Source of the DNA: Candidatus Daviesbacteria bacterium
Lineage (GTDB): Bacteria; Patescibacteriota; Microgenomatia; Daviesbacterales; UBA10151
Reading direction: 5' to 3'
Assembly (NCBI GenBank): GCA_003519445.1
Contig: DOWS01000009.1
Coordinates: forward strand, 1 to 24,994
DNA: 24,994 nt
Part shown: positions 1 to 7,185 of the stretch, in pieces
Position numbering within the stretch: the first letter of the stretch is position 1
Layout of the letters: each line of letters begins with the position of its first letter
Translations under genes and position numbers: made by a program
Notes under the pieces: generated by a model
The model's input: the letters and a program-made list of their open reading frames with translations, nothing else
Told to the model about the DNA's origin: nothing
The model's database searches: none

Positions 1-1
1 T

Positions 2-1693
2 GTTTGTTTTGGGTTAGGTATATCACAAAAGACTCAGGAATTTCTGAAAGCACAATTTATAGAAAAAAGTTTAATAAATTTTCAGAAAACAATAAATTCT
101 TTAAAGAGTTCTATAAGAGTAAAAACAAAATTAGTTAAGTACTTCGAAGATAATATTGATAGTATTTTTTCCTGTGAGATGCTCGATAACGCAATAAAAG
201 AACTAGAAAAGAAATACCCACAAACAACAGATGAAATAGCAAATAAGATTACTAAATTAAAGGAAGCAAAAACTAACACCATTATTCAAACTATTCAAAA
301 CTCTATAGACCTAAACTTACTTAATAATTACGGCTATTCAAAATCTACACAGAGAGAAATAGCACACTTCAGGAGGCAAATCAGAAGGAGTAAAAAAAGC
401 TATAAAACATTTGAAGAACTTAAGGAGGCTTTTGATTTTGAGGCACTTCTTAAAGTATTCCCTTGTTGGGTTATGAGCATTGAAGATGTAGCTAGAGTTT
501 TTCCTTTAAAGGCAGGTTTATTTGATTATGTAATCATCGATGAGGCTTCTCAATGCAGTTTACCTACATCTATACCAACTCTGTTTAGGGGTAAGAAGGC
601 TATAATTGTAGGGGATGATAAACAACTCTCCGATTTCACTAAAGATTGGACACCCACAACTCTAAATGAAAGCTTGATAAAAGACCTTAGATTAAGAGCA
701 TTTAAGAAGTTTGACTCCTTGGATGCAAAAGCTAATTCCTTATTCGACTCGTGTAGTGTTTTCAGAGAAGCTCCAATTCTTTTGACAGAACATTTCAGAA
801 GTTACCCTGAGATTATCAACTTTTCTAACCAAAAGTTTTATGGTTCAAAGTTACGTATAATGACAAACTCCTTAAACAACCCTCTGGGAACAATACTCAA
901 TATCGTAGATGTTGATGGAACTACTGAAAACGAACTTAAGGTTAACCCAAAAGAAGCTGAGGCGGTAATAAATCATCTCAAAAAACTTATGAATGACCCA
1001 AAATATGAAAACCTAAGCCTTGGGGTACTTTCTCTATTTAGAGAACAAGCAAACTTTTTAAGAAAAATGATATACGATGACGATTTCATCAGGGAGCGGA
1101 TAGAAAAACACAGTCTAGTTGCAGATACTGTTGATGGTTTCCAGGGAGATGAGAAAGATGTTATCCTCTATTCTTTCAGATACGCTCCCAACTCAACGCC
1201 CCATATTTTTACATTCACAAGAGGTGAGGATGGTTGGCGAAGGGCAAATGTAGGATTTACAAGAGCCAGAAAGCAAATTTTCTGTTTTTTAAGCCGACCA
1301 GTAGATAAATTTCCAGCGGGACTAATTAAGGAATTCTTGCAATATACTCAATCTCCATCAAAGAAAATTATTAAAGAGGGATTGCTTGGTAGCGATTTCG
1401 AGAAAGATATGCATCAAATACTCTCTCAAGATAAGGAGTTGGTAATTATTCCACAGTTTGAAACTTGTGGTTTCTTTATAGATTTCGTACTACTTAAAAA
1501 TGGTAGGACTTTAGCTTTAGAGTGTGATGGAATGCAACATTTCAGCGAAACCGGTGAACTTATTGAGGCAGATATCGAAAGACAGGATATTTTAGAGAGA
1601 GCAGACTGGCAAATTAAAAGAATTTCATCAAGGGAATTCTATCGTGATATGCAAGGTTCAGCTGAAAAGATACTTGAGTTTTTTAGTCAGTGA
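2..1693 (+). CDS. SF1 helicase-nuclease fusion, 5' part outside window
   Basis: The reading frame is open from base 2, so the first ATG (179) is internal and the N-terminal part, including Walker A, lies upstream of the window. Superfamily-1 (UPF1/AQR-like) helicase motifs appear in order: motif II IIDEASQ (near 534-554), motif III VGDDKQL (near 610-630), the HFRSYPEI block (near 790), DTVDGFQGDEKD (near 1126-1160) and motif VI GFTRARK (near 1252-1272). The C-terminal ~110 residues carry IDFVLL...LALECDG (near 1478-1532), the D...ExD-type core of a PD-(D/E)XK nuclease resembling the MTES_1575/DUF559/Vsr-like group. The expected role is ATP-driven DNA or RNA unwinding coupled to cleavage. Such fusions are frequent in phage-defence loci, but defence is inferred here. 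The next gene starts 14 nt downstream on the same strand, suggesting co-transcription. The fragment is 563 codons long. Confidence 0.85.
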   Translation, partial: VCFGLGISQKTQEFLKAQFIEKSLINFQKTINSLKSSIRVKTKLVKYFEDNIDSIFSCEMLDNAIKELEKKYPQTTDEIANKITKLKEAKTNTIIQTIQNSIDLNLLNNYGYSKSTQREIAHFRRQIRRSKKSYKTFEELKEAFDFEALLKVFPCWVMSIEDVARVFPLKAGLFDYVIIDEASQCSLPTSIPTLFRGKKAIIVGDDKQLSDFTKDWTPTTLNESLIKDLRLRAFKKFDSLDAKANSLFDSCSVFREAPILLTEHFRSYPEIINFSNQKFYGSKLRIMTNSLNNPLGTILNIVDVDGTTENELKVNPKEAEAVINHLKKLMNDPKYENLSLGVLSLFREQANFLRKMIYDDDFIRERIEKHSLVADTVDGFQGDEKDVILYSFRYAPNSTPHIFTFTRGEDGWRRANVGFTRARKQIFCFLSRPVDKFPAGLIKEFLQYTQSPSKKIIKEGLLGSDFEKDMHQILSQDKELVIIPQFETCGFFIDFVLLKNGRTLALECDGMQHFSETGELIEADIERQDILERADWQIKRISSREFYRDMQGSAEKILEFFSQ

Positions 1694-1707
1694 TAGAATA
1701 GCCATAC

Positions 1708-3135
1708 ATGACGGACACAGACATAATCTCCCTAATTGATAAAGCAATAAAATACAGATCAGAAACTGGTAATGTGGAGTTTAAAGATGCTCGTGGAGGT
1801 ATTCCAGGAGATTTATGGCGTCCAATCTCCTCTTTTTCTCATAGTCCAGGTGGAGGAATGATAGTTTTTGGAATTAGAGAAGATAGGGTGAACCATCAAA
1901 TTGAGATTGTTGGAGGTTTAGATTTGGCTTTACTACAAGAACAAATCCTTAGTTACTTGAGAGAGAAAATGCAAAATCATGGACCTTACGAACTAAAAAT
2001 TATAGAGTATGAAAATACTTCGTTGCTTATCTTAATGATTCAGGAAACCCAAGACGAGCTTAAACCTTGTTTTAATAAACAGCTAGGTTTGCCAAATGGT
2101 GCATGTATAAGAGTTGGTAATAATGACAGAGTAATCACAGATGTTGAAATGCGCACTTTTATACGTAACTCTGCCGTGTTCAAGTATGACAAGACCCAAG
2201 CCATAGATACAGATATTTCTATGCTAGATATTGATAAGATTCAAGATTTTCTTAAAAAAAGCGCTGATAAAGTTGGGCGTTTAAGTGTTGATAACGTTCC
2301 TACAGAAGAGGTTATGAGAAATTTAGGCTTAATAAACAATTTTAGGGATGGGATGTATCCAACCATTGCAGGTTTTATGATTTTTTCTAAGGGTAAACCT
2401 CAATCAATAATGCCCTATGCAAGATATATTATTAGGTGTGTCAGATACCAAGGTAGTTCAGTTGCAACTCCGATTATAGATAAGCTGGATATTGATGGGT
2501 CTTTAGATGGACAGATTGATACGATGCAGAAATTTATTTTGCGTAATATTCCATTAAAAGCTTCTATTCAGGGTACTAAGCGTGTAGATAGATATGAATA
2601 TCCAGAAGAAGCTATCCGGGAGCTGGTTGCGAACGCAGTAATACATAGAGACTACATGATTACTGAAACCTACACGCAAGTAAATATTTTTTCAAATAGA
2701 ATCGAAATCTCAAATCCGGGAAATCTTCCGCCAGGAGTAACTATTGAAAATATTAAAGATTCACAATTTAGTAGAAATGAAATAATAGCGACTATCTTGA
2801 AAGATATGGATTACCTTGAGGAATATGGAAGAGGAATTGATATTGTTTTCTCCAAAATGCGTGAGTGGGGCTTATTAGAACCTATATTTAAGAATATGTC
2901 GAACATGTTTCGAGTTACTTTACTAGGCGAAGCTCTTAAAGACCTAAATGAACGGCAGGTAGTTATTTGGAATACTTTACAAGATAAGAGGCAAATTACT
3001 TCAAAAGAATGCAAAGAAATGTTTCCAGAAGTCTCTAGAGCTACTATAGGGGTGGATTTAAATAAGCTGGTGGAAATGGGATTAATTATACCCAGAGGAT
3101 CATCTATAAATACTTATTACGAACCTCAATATTAG
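1708..3135 (+). CDS. AlbA_2 (Schlafen-like) / GHKL ATPase-fold regulator
   Basis: A 475-residue protein with an N-terminal AlbA_2/Schlafen-like domain (about residues 15-130; VEFKDARGG, then SSFSHSPGGGMIVFGI). It continues into the usual middle region and a HATPase_c_4 segment (about residues 298-345; ELVANAVIHRDY, then IEISNPGNLPPG). A C-terminal winged helix follows (about 415-475). Proteins of this build are often labelled 'RecG-like' or 'putative transcriptional regulator', but there is no helicase domain here. The AlbA_2 domain binds nucleic acid; a regulatory or defence role is inference. It lies 14 nt after the helicase-nuclease gene with no clear Shine-Dalgarno sequence, so translation may be coupled. 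The stop codon sits inside the first copy of a 28-bp direct repeat. Confidence 0.85.
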   Translation: MTDTDIISLIDKAIKYRSETGNVEFKDARGGIPGDLWRPISSFSHSPGGGMIVFGIREDRVNHQIEIVGGLDLALLQEQILSYLREKMQNHGPYELKIIEYENTSLLILMIQETQDELKPCFNKQLGLPNGACIRVGNNDRVITDVEMRTFIRNSAVFKYDKTQAIDTDISMLDIDKIQDFLKKSADKVGRLSVDNVPTEEVMRNLGLINNFRDGMYPTIAGFMIFSKGKPQSIMPYARYIIRCVRYQGSSVATPIIDKLDIDGSLDGQIDTMQKFILRNIPLKASIQGTKRVDRYEYPEEAIRELVANAVIHRDYMITETYTQVNIFSNRIEISNPGNLPPGVTIENIKDSQFSRNEIIATILKDMDYLEEYGRGIDIVFSKMREWGLLEPIFKNMSNMFRVTLLGEALKDLNERQVVIWNTLQDKRQITSKECKEMFPEVSRATIGVDLNKLVEMGLIIPRGSSINTYYEPQY

Positions 3136-3159
3136 ATAGAACTGGACGCAACTAGACGC
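3132..3159 (+). repeat. 28-bp direct repeat, copy 1
   Basis: An exact 28-bp sequence starting TTAGATAGAACTGG recurs at 3198-3225, with a 38-bp gap (66-bp period). It is internally repetitive: ACTGGACGCA is followed at once by ACTAGACGCA. This copy covers the stop codon of the AlbA_2 gene. Confidence 0.95.
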
Positions 3160-3197
3160 ATTGGTGATTTTGAGGCTAAAAAGACTGAAATTTATAG

Positions 3198-3225
3198 TTA
3201 GATAGAACTGGACGCAACTAGACGC
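3198..3225 (+). repeat. 28-bp direct repeat, copy 2
   Basis: Exact second copy of the 28-bp unit at 3132-3159. It could be an operator or iteron, a recombination footprint, or a duplicated gene end. No third copy was found in the window. Confidence 0.95.
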
Positions 3226-3329
3226 TAAGAGTATTATTATTAAGTTTCTTGATCTCTAGCCACCTTTGTCTTAGTTCGCCCATGTAACTTTTATTAGATA
3301 ATGTTTCTAAAATCTTTGGGTATAATAAG

Positions 3330-3377
3330 TCAAGGCTTGAGGAGCCAAGTGGCACTTAATATACCTTGAATTAATAT
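3330..3377 (-). pseudogene. Decayed coding-tail fragment (copy D)
   Basis: On the minus strand this reads ILIQGILSATWLLKP followed by TGA. The GILSATWL part aligns in frame with GI*SAAWLE at the upstream edge of copy A (3940-4068). It appears to be an earlier slice of the same ancestral C-terminal coding sequence. It is too short to express anything recognisable. Confidence 0.5.
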
Positions 3378-3665
3378 ATGCAAATACCTGATATTTCAAA
3401 AATAGCTTGGCAACTTAACATTGCAATAATTGGAGCTGCCTTTTCTGCGATTTCCTTGATTTATAACGAGAAATACATCTATTATGGATTCGCTACTTTT
3501 CTTTTTGCTGTTGTTTCCCATTTTGTCAGCACATGGTTTGAATTTGTGTATAACACAGAGCAACTAAGAAACAAAAGAAAAAATTTTTATTTTGCACAAT
3601 CATTTTTATTTATTGTTTGGTTGGGGATGTTAGTATTAATCTATTCAAAGATGTCTTGTATTTAA
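3378..3665 (+). CDS. Small membrane protein, unknown
   Basis: A 95-residue protein with three hydrophobic segments, at about residues 13-28, 33-52 and 71-90. A basic loop (RNKRKNF) precedes the last. No family was recognised. A TATAAT at 3321-3326 could serve as its -10, giving a leader of about 45 nt, but no strong -35 or Shine-Dalgarno sequence is visible. A second small membrane protein follows 18 nt later, and the two may form a pair. It lies in the accessory island between the AlbA_2 regulator and an endonuclease gene, so a membrane effector is possible but unproven. Confidence 0.5.
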   Translation: MQIPDISKIAWQLNIAIIGAAFSAISLIYNEKYIYYGFATFLFAVVSHFVSTWFEFVYNTEQLRNKRKNFYFAQSFLFIVWLGMLVLIYSKMSCI

Positions 3666-3683
3666 TTAGTTGAGTAAAAATTT

Positions 3684-3962
3684 ATGGGATATTTACTATT
3701 AACAATGTCTTGGTTACTAAGAACTTATGGAGCTGTTCAAGAGAAACGGAGTTCGATAAATACCCCAATGATTTGGCAAAGTGATACGATAAAAACTGTC
3801 TTAGCGGTTTTATGGATAGTTTTGTTATTAATAGGTCTGTACTTAATCTTCATAAATAATGGAGTGGTATTTTTGTTAATTAGCCTTGTTTGCTATTTTG
3901 TAATAGCCCCAACATTGTTTGGTAAGTTACTAAAAAGTCTTATTGAAAAGTTAGGTTTTTAA
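3684..3962 (+). CDS. Small membrane protein, unknown
   Basis: A 92-residue protein with two strong transmembrane segments (about residues 36-56 and 59-80), a charged N-terminal stretch and a short basic tail. No family was recognised. It follows the preceding membrane protein by 18 nt and is probably co-transcribed with it. Its last 23 nt overlap, on the opposite strand, the end of a decayed coding tail (3940-4068), so this 3' end may be a secondary junction. Confidence 0.45.
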   Translation: MGYLLLTMSWLLRTYGAVQEKRSSINTPMIWQSDTIKTVLAVLWIVLLLIGLYLIFINNGVVFLLISLVCYFVIAPTLFGKLLKSLIEKLGF

Positions 3963-4068
3963 TTTCCTCTCTGATTTGAGCAACAAGCCTAAAGTCAGAG
4001 AAAGCCTTGTAGATACAGGCTAAATTCATGGTTATATTAGATTCACGATTCTCGAGCCAAGCTGCACT
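3940..4068 (-). pseudogene. Decayed coding tail (copy A, most complete)
   Basis: An open minus-strand frame of 42 codons plus stop. It reads SAAWLENRESNI, then MNLACIYKAF, then SDFRLVAQIREEIKN. The SDFRL-AQIREEI block recurs at 5013-5104, the ENR-SNI block recurs at 5634-5696, and the upstream edge recurs at 3330-3377. Conservation in reading frame points to a lost coding ancestor rather than a structural RNA. The family is not recognised. Confidence 0.5.
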
Positions 4069-4123
4069 TTATATACCCATTATAATATAATGCTAATTAA
4101 TTCATTTATATGATTGTATAAAT

Positions 4124-5002
4124 ATGAAAAAACAAGAAGTAATCGATAATCTTAAAAAACTTGCATTCCAACACAAAAACAAGAAATATCTTACTGGAAA
4201 AGAAGTAAAAAGAATTCCGAAGTTAAGTTATTATATCTTTGTTCATTTTAGAACACTGGGTAATGCTTTAAGGGCAGCGGGACTTCCATCTTCAAAATTA
4301 GCTGCCGCCATGAATATTAGCGATGAAGATTTATTAAGCTATTTAAAAAATTTACAGAGTAAATTGGGATATAGCCCTAAGGTTTGGGATATTCAACGCG
4401 ATGAGGAATTATACAAGAAATACTCAGATGAAAAAATAATATGGTCACTATATAAGTCTAGATTTGGTGGACTGATAAAAGCTAAAGAATTTGCGGGCAT
4501 GAAGGAAAATAAAAGGGGAGCATATAAGACGCGTACTGCTGGAGAGAATTTTGAAGAAGGCGAAGAAGTACTACCAAAAAATAGATATTGGGGAGCAGCG
4601 GCAGAACTCCATGTGCTAGCAGAATTACTGTATCACGAATTTCAAGCAGCAAATATACCAGTTGATGTAGGATTAGATATTCTTGCGGTAAAGAACAATA
4701 AGACCTTTTACTTCCAAGTAAAACATAAGGATTTAAGTGACAGTAGAGCAATAAAACTCACAAAAAGTTCGTTTGAAAAAACTGGTTCAGGGAATGTTTA
4801 TTATATATTTGTTTTACTATCTGATAATAAAAGAGACTTCTTGATTATTCCTTATCATATCGTGAATCAATGGATAAAACAGGGTTTTGCAAAGGAAGAA
4901 GAGAGTAGTTATTTAATTCATATCGACAAAAAGAATGGTAAATTTAAATTAAAAGAAGTAGAACTGGATAATTACCTTGATAACTGGAAAGATATTAGAT
5001 AA
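4124..5002 (+). CDS. Predicted endonuclease: DNA-binding repeats plus PD-(D/E)XK domain
   Basis: A 292-residue protein. Residues 1-55 and 66-126 each resemble the homing-endonuclease-associated repeat: a helical start, then a proline-marked turn, then FRTLGNALRAAGL or SRFGGLIKAKEFAGM. After a charged linker, residues 155-250 form a PD-(D/E)XK-like core with E161 (AAEL), D185 (GLDIL) and Q198-V-K200. This E...D...QxK pattern is like the group I intron-associated PD-(D/E)XK (I-Ssp6803I type) and Mrr/Holliday-resolvase-like enzymes. The likely role is site-specific DNA cleavage. No methyltransferase or intron is visible beside it, so it may be a solitary homing or restriction-type nuclease. Two overlapping TATAAT boxes at 4081-4091 lie about 33 nt upstream. 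Confidence 0.7.
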   Translation: MKKQEVIDNLKKLAFQHKNKKYLTGKEVKRIPKLSYYIFVHFRTLGNALRAAGLPSSKLAAAMNISDEDLLSYLKNLQSKLGYSPKVWDIQRDEELYKKYSDEKIIWSLYKSRFGGLIKAKEFAGMKENKRGAYKTRTAGENFEEGEEVLPKNRYWGAAAELHVLAELLYHEFQAANIPVDVGLDILAVKNNKTFYFQVKHKDLSDSRAIKLTKSSFEKTGSGNVYYIFVLLSDNKRDFLIIPYHIVNQWIKQGFAKEEESSYLIHIDKKNGKFKLKEVELDNYLDNWKDIR

Positions 5003-5012
5003 ATAAAAGAAT

Positions 5013-5104
5013 TCAAACAAAAGAAGGTTTAGCTTTTTCTATTTCTTCCCTGATTTGAGCTATCCTTCGGCTTCGCTCAGGACTATAGCAAGCCTAAAGT
5101 CAGA
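5013..5104 (-). pseudogene. Decayed coding tail (copy B)
   Basis: Read on the minus strand, the segment gives SDFRLA, is interrupted by a 28-nt hairpin-forming insert (5061-5088), and resumes with AQIREEIEKAKPSFV and TGA. It abuts the 3' end of the Fic-like gene. One base of frame shift would join it to that gene's C-terminus. Confidence 0.5.
5059..5089. repeat. REP-like hairpin inserted in copy B
   Basis: Ends GCTATCCT and AGGACTATAGC are inverted around a TCGGCTTCGCTC core. Comparison with copy A, which has only AA between GAGC and CAAG, shows this as an insertion of about 26 net nt. The TCCTTCGGCTTCGCTCAGGA core resembles short dispersed palindromic repeats found in many bacterial genomes. 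Confidence 0.65.
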
Positions 5105-5600
5105 GAAAGTAGTTTTCGATCGCAAAACGTTGTTGTTCCAAAAAGATTCTTTTTAGATGGTAAAGATTATTTTGTTCATAAAAAAGAATTAAAGCCTTTT
5201 TATATTCAACTTCGTCTACACTTCTATAGGAAAGAGGATAATAGCCGTTCGAGAGGAGAATGGCATTACTGATCATTCTGGAGGTTCTTTTGTTGCCGTC
5301 AGTAAAGGGTTGCAAATAAGCAATAACAGCAACATCGGTTACTGTCGAGAAGTATTTTTCTAGATCTATGGGAATAAGTAATTCTTTTTCCGGCTTGAGA
5401 CGGTATTCCACATACTTACCCCCCCCAACCTGTTCAATTAAACCAACACTGATAAGATAATTTAAGTCCCGAATTATGGTTATTCGGGAAACATTGTTAT
5501 CTTTCAAGAGGTTTTCGATTTTGGATCTTGAAGACGGAGAGTTTACCAATAAAAATTCCAGTAATTTAGTCTGCCGGTTGTTTCCTTGCGTATCATTCAT
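5100..5600 (-). CDS. Winged-helix / truncated Fic-domain protein
   Basis: A 166-residue protein. Residues 8-62 are a winged helix-turn-helix (SRITIIRDLNYLISVGLIEQ). Residues 95-150 carry the end of a Fic domain: YLQPFTDGNKRTSRMISNA, then PLSYRSVDEVEYKKA. The Fic signature is HPFx[D/E]GN(G/K)R; here the catalytic His position is Gln (QPF). The protein goes from LEKYFST straight to the signature, although Fic proteins with an N-terminal winged helix normally have roughly 150 more residues in between, including inhibitory-motif and early-Fic helices. This looks like an internal deletion, so AMP transferase activity is doubtful. The DNA-binding part is intact and could still act as a repressor. 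The start codon is set by ATG at 5600 just after an operator-like palindrome. Confidence 0.7.
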   Translation of the reverse strand: MNDTQGNNRQTKLLEFLLVNSPSSRSKIENLLKDNNVSRITIIRDLNYLISVGLIEQVGGGKYVEYRLKPEKELLIPIDLEKYFSTVTDVAVIAYLQPFTDGNKRTSRMISNAILLSNGYYPLSYRSVDEVEYKKALILFYEQNNLYHLKRIFLEQQRFAIENYFL

Positions 5601-5628
5601 ATGTTTCTAGCGTATCATAATGATACGC
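5588..5628 (-). promoter_or_regulatory. Operator-like palindrome with extra half-site
   Basis: GCGTATCAT and ATGATACGC form a perfect 9-bp inverted repeat around one base (5610-5628). A third copy, GCGTATCAT (5588-5596), covers codons 2-5 of the Fic-like gene. A minus-strand TTGACT just upstream (about 5632-5637) could be a -35. Autoregulation by the gene's own winged helix is inferred. Confidence 0.65.
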
Positions 5629-5633
5629 AGGAG

Positions 5634-5696
5634 TCAATCCTCTCTGATTTGAGCGAAGCGAAAGGTTCTTATATTAGAGTTACGATTCTCGGGCCG
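5634..5696 (-). pseudogene. Decayed coding tail (copy C)
   Basis: The minus strand reads RPENRNSNIRT-FRFAQIRED followed by TGA. It matches copy A (LENRESNI and FRLVAQIREE) with the middle missing, where a GAGCGAAGCGAAAGG piece sits. It lies directly upstream of the Fic-like gene promoter. Confidence 0.45.
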
Positions 5697-5706
5697 GATA
5701 GGAATC

Positions 5707-7161
5707 TTAAGGAAGGACTAAAAGGTTTTGTTTATTTTCATATCCTTTTGCCTCCTTATATTTATAAAGGTATTGGTTTAAATCCGTATATTGACAACCC
5801 TCACAGTAAAAAAATGTTGGCGGGAATTTAGTAAAAGCTTGATTGACCGCCTTTTTAAGTTCTGGTATGCCTGACATCCAGGTATAGTAGCCAAAAAGTC
5901 CAGGCAGATGGCCAGTGTCTGATTGCCAATAAACCAGCCATGCATCAGGAAAGACAAATAAGGTGTCGCCGTGTTTTTTAAAACCCTTAATGCTTTCGCC
6001 TATTTTAGTGTGGGTAGAATAAAATACTGTGTAATCCCTTTCAGCATCTTTTTTGGTAAAAAGAGTAAGTTTGGCAGATTTCAAACTAAAAAATATAGCC
6101 ACAATTAAGGCTCCAATGCTTATCACCTTAATTATATTTGGAGATTTACTTTTAAGCTGTCCTACAAACAGCAATGAACTAATAAAAACCAAGACAGAGT
6201 ACCATGGCAGAAGATGAAAACCTCTTGAATAACCGTCTCCCGGGTTCACAAAACGCAAATTAAGAAGACCTAAGATAATAAAAATTGCTGCTGCGAAGCT
6301 GAATTTTTTCTTAAAAGCAAGGCTTAAAATTAAAATAACAGAAAGGGCTTGGATTAACCTTAAATTGTCAGTGGGCTCTTTTATCACAAAGACAAGCGCA
6401 GGCGAAACAAAAGACTTAATTAAGGTAGGGATCCAGTATTCTGCTGCATGGGGTATTGTATTTTCCAAATTACCAAAAATATAGTAGCGGAAATAACCCG
6501 GGACATTTACAAAAGGAAGTATTAATAAAAAAATAAGCAAAAACCCAGACAATCCCAAGGCCAAAGATTTTTTAAAACCGCTGTCTTTGAACTGTTTTAT
6601 TAAAAATATAAAGGCAAGAAATATTATTGCCGGCCAGGTTGGGCCTAAAGTCAAGGCCAAAAAGGCAAGTAAGGCTCCTGATAAAAATAACTCAAAAGCT
6701 TTCAAGGGCTCTTTTCTAAAAAGGGCCAGTCCTATTAAAAAGGCCAACGGGTAAGCTGTAATTGTTTCTGCCAAAAATAGGTTGCCGTACAAATGGTTTC
6801 TTGTTAGCTCAAAAATAAACGAAAAGATCAGGCCTGCCAACCCAAAATAAAAAACTAAAATAATAGACCAAATAGCAGACCAGTTTGCGATAGCTGTTCT
6901 CTGGGTATTGATAAGATCTTTTGTTGTGCCTGGTTTTTGTTTGTATTGCAAGAAACCGCTTAACAAATGGGTTATGGGTTGATGGTTTGTAATAATATCC
7001 CCATAAAGGATTTCCCCGCGGGTGAGATATTTTCCAATGGCAAAATTATATTCTTCATCCACAAATTTTGTGGAAAAAATAATATTTTTGTAAGCGGGAG
7101 CAGTTATAGCCAGCAGGGCAAAAACCAGGCAAAAAATCAAGTACCTTCCTGCATAATGCAT
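5707..7161 (-). CDS. Polytopic membrane protein, GT-C glycosyltransferase-like
   Basis: A 484-residue protein with about ten transmembrane segments. After TM1 (residues 7-28) comes an extracytoplasmic loop with VDEEYNF (D35, E36) and HQPITHLLSGF. This resembles GT-C enzymes of the ArnT/PMT type, in which an acidic pair in the first loop is catalytic. A soluble C-terminal domain (about 385-484) contains a CEGC pair. The likely role is transfer of a sugar from a polyprenyl-phosphate donor to a cell-surface acceptor; the substrate is unknown. A minus-strand extended -10 (TGATAAAAT) ends 6 nt before the ATG, so the mRNA should be leaderless. The family assignment rests on topology and the acidic loop only. 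Confidence 0.6.
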   Translation of the reverse strand: MHYAGRYLIFCLVFALLAITAPAYKNIIFSTKFVDEEYNFAIGKYLTRGEILYGDIITNHQPITHLLSGFLQYKQKPGTTKDLINTQRTAIANWSAIWSIILVFYFGLAGLIFSFIFELTRNHLYGNLFLAETITAYPLAFLIGLALFRKEPLKAFELFLSGALLAFLALTLGPTWPAIIFLAFIFLIKQFKDSGFKKSLALGLSGFLLIFLLILPFVNVPGYFRYYIFGNLENTIPHAAEYWIPTLIKSFVSPALVFVIKEPTDNLRLIQALSVILILSLAFKKKFSFAAAIFIILGLLNLRFVNPGDGYSRGFHLLPWYSVLVFISSLLFVGQLKSKSPNIIKVISIGALIVAIFFSLKSAKLTLFTKKDAERDYTVFYSTHTKIGESIKGFKKHGDTLFVFPDAWLVYWQSDTGHLPGLFGYYTWMSGIPELKKAVNQAFTKFPPTFFYCEGCQYTDLNQYLYKYKEAKGYENKQNLLVLP

Positions 7162-7167
7162 TTGTCT

Positions 7168-7176
7168 ATTTTATCA
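7168..7176 (-). promoter_or_regulatory. Extended -10 promoter, leaderless
   Basis: Minus-strand TGA-TAAAAT lies 6 nt before the ATG at 7161. No good -35 is seen. Confidence 0.55.
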
Positions 7177-7185
7177 TCAAATATT

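Noticed and set aside
3132..3225. Two 28-bp repeats with a 38-bp spacer as a minimal CRISPR array
   Set aside because: Only two copies, the first includes a gene's stop codon, the repeat is not palindromic at its ends, and no cas gene is present.
3330..4078. Shared promoter element (GAGCCAAG-TGGCACTT..TATACC) upstream of 3378 and 4124
   Set aside because: The similarity is better explained by decayed coding tails conserved in reading frame on the minus strand.
5586..5831. Plus-strand ORF across the Fic promoter and the end of the GT-C gene
   Set aside because: It runs over the operator, decay copy C and a real minus-strand gene; no protein-like features.
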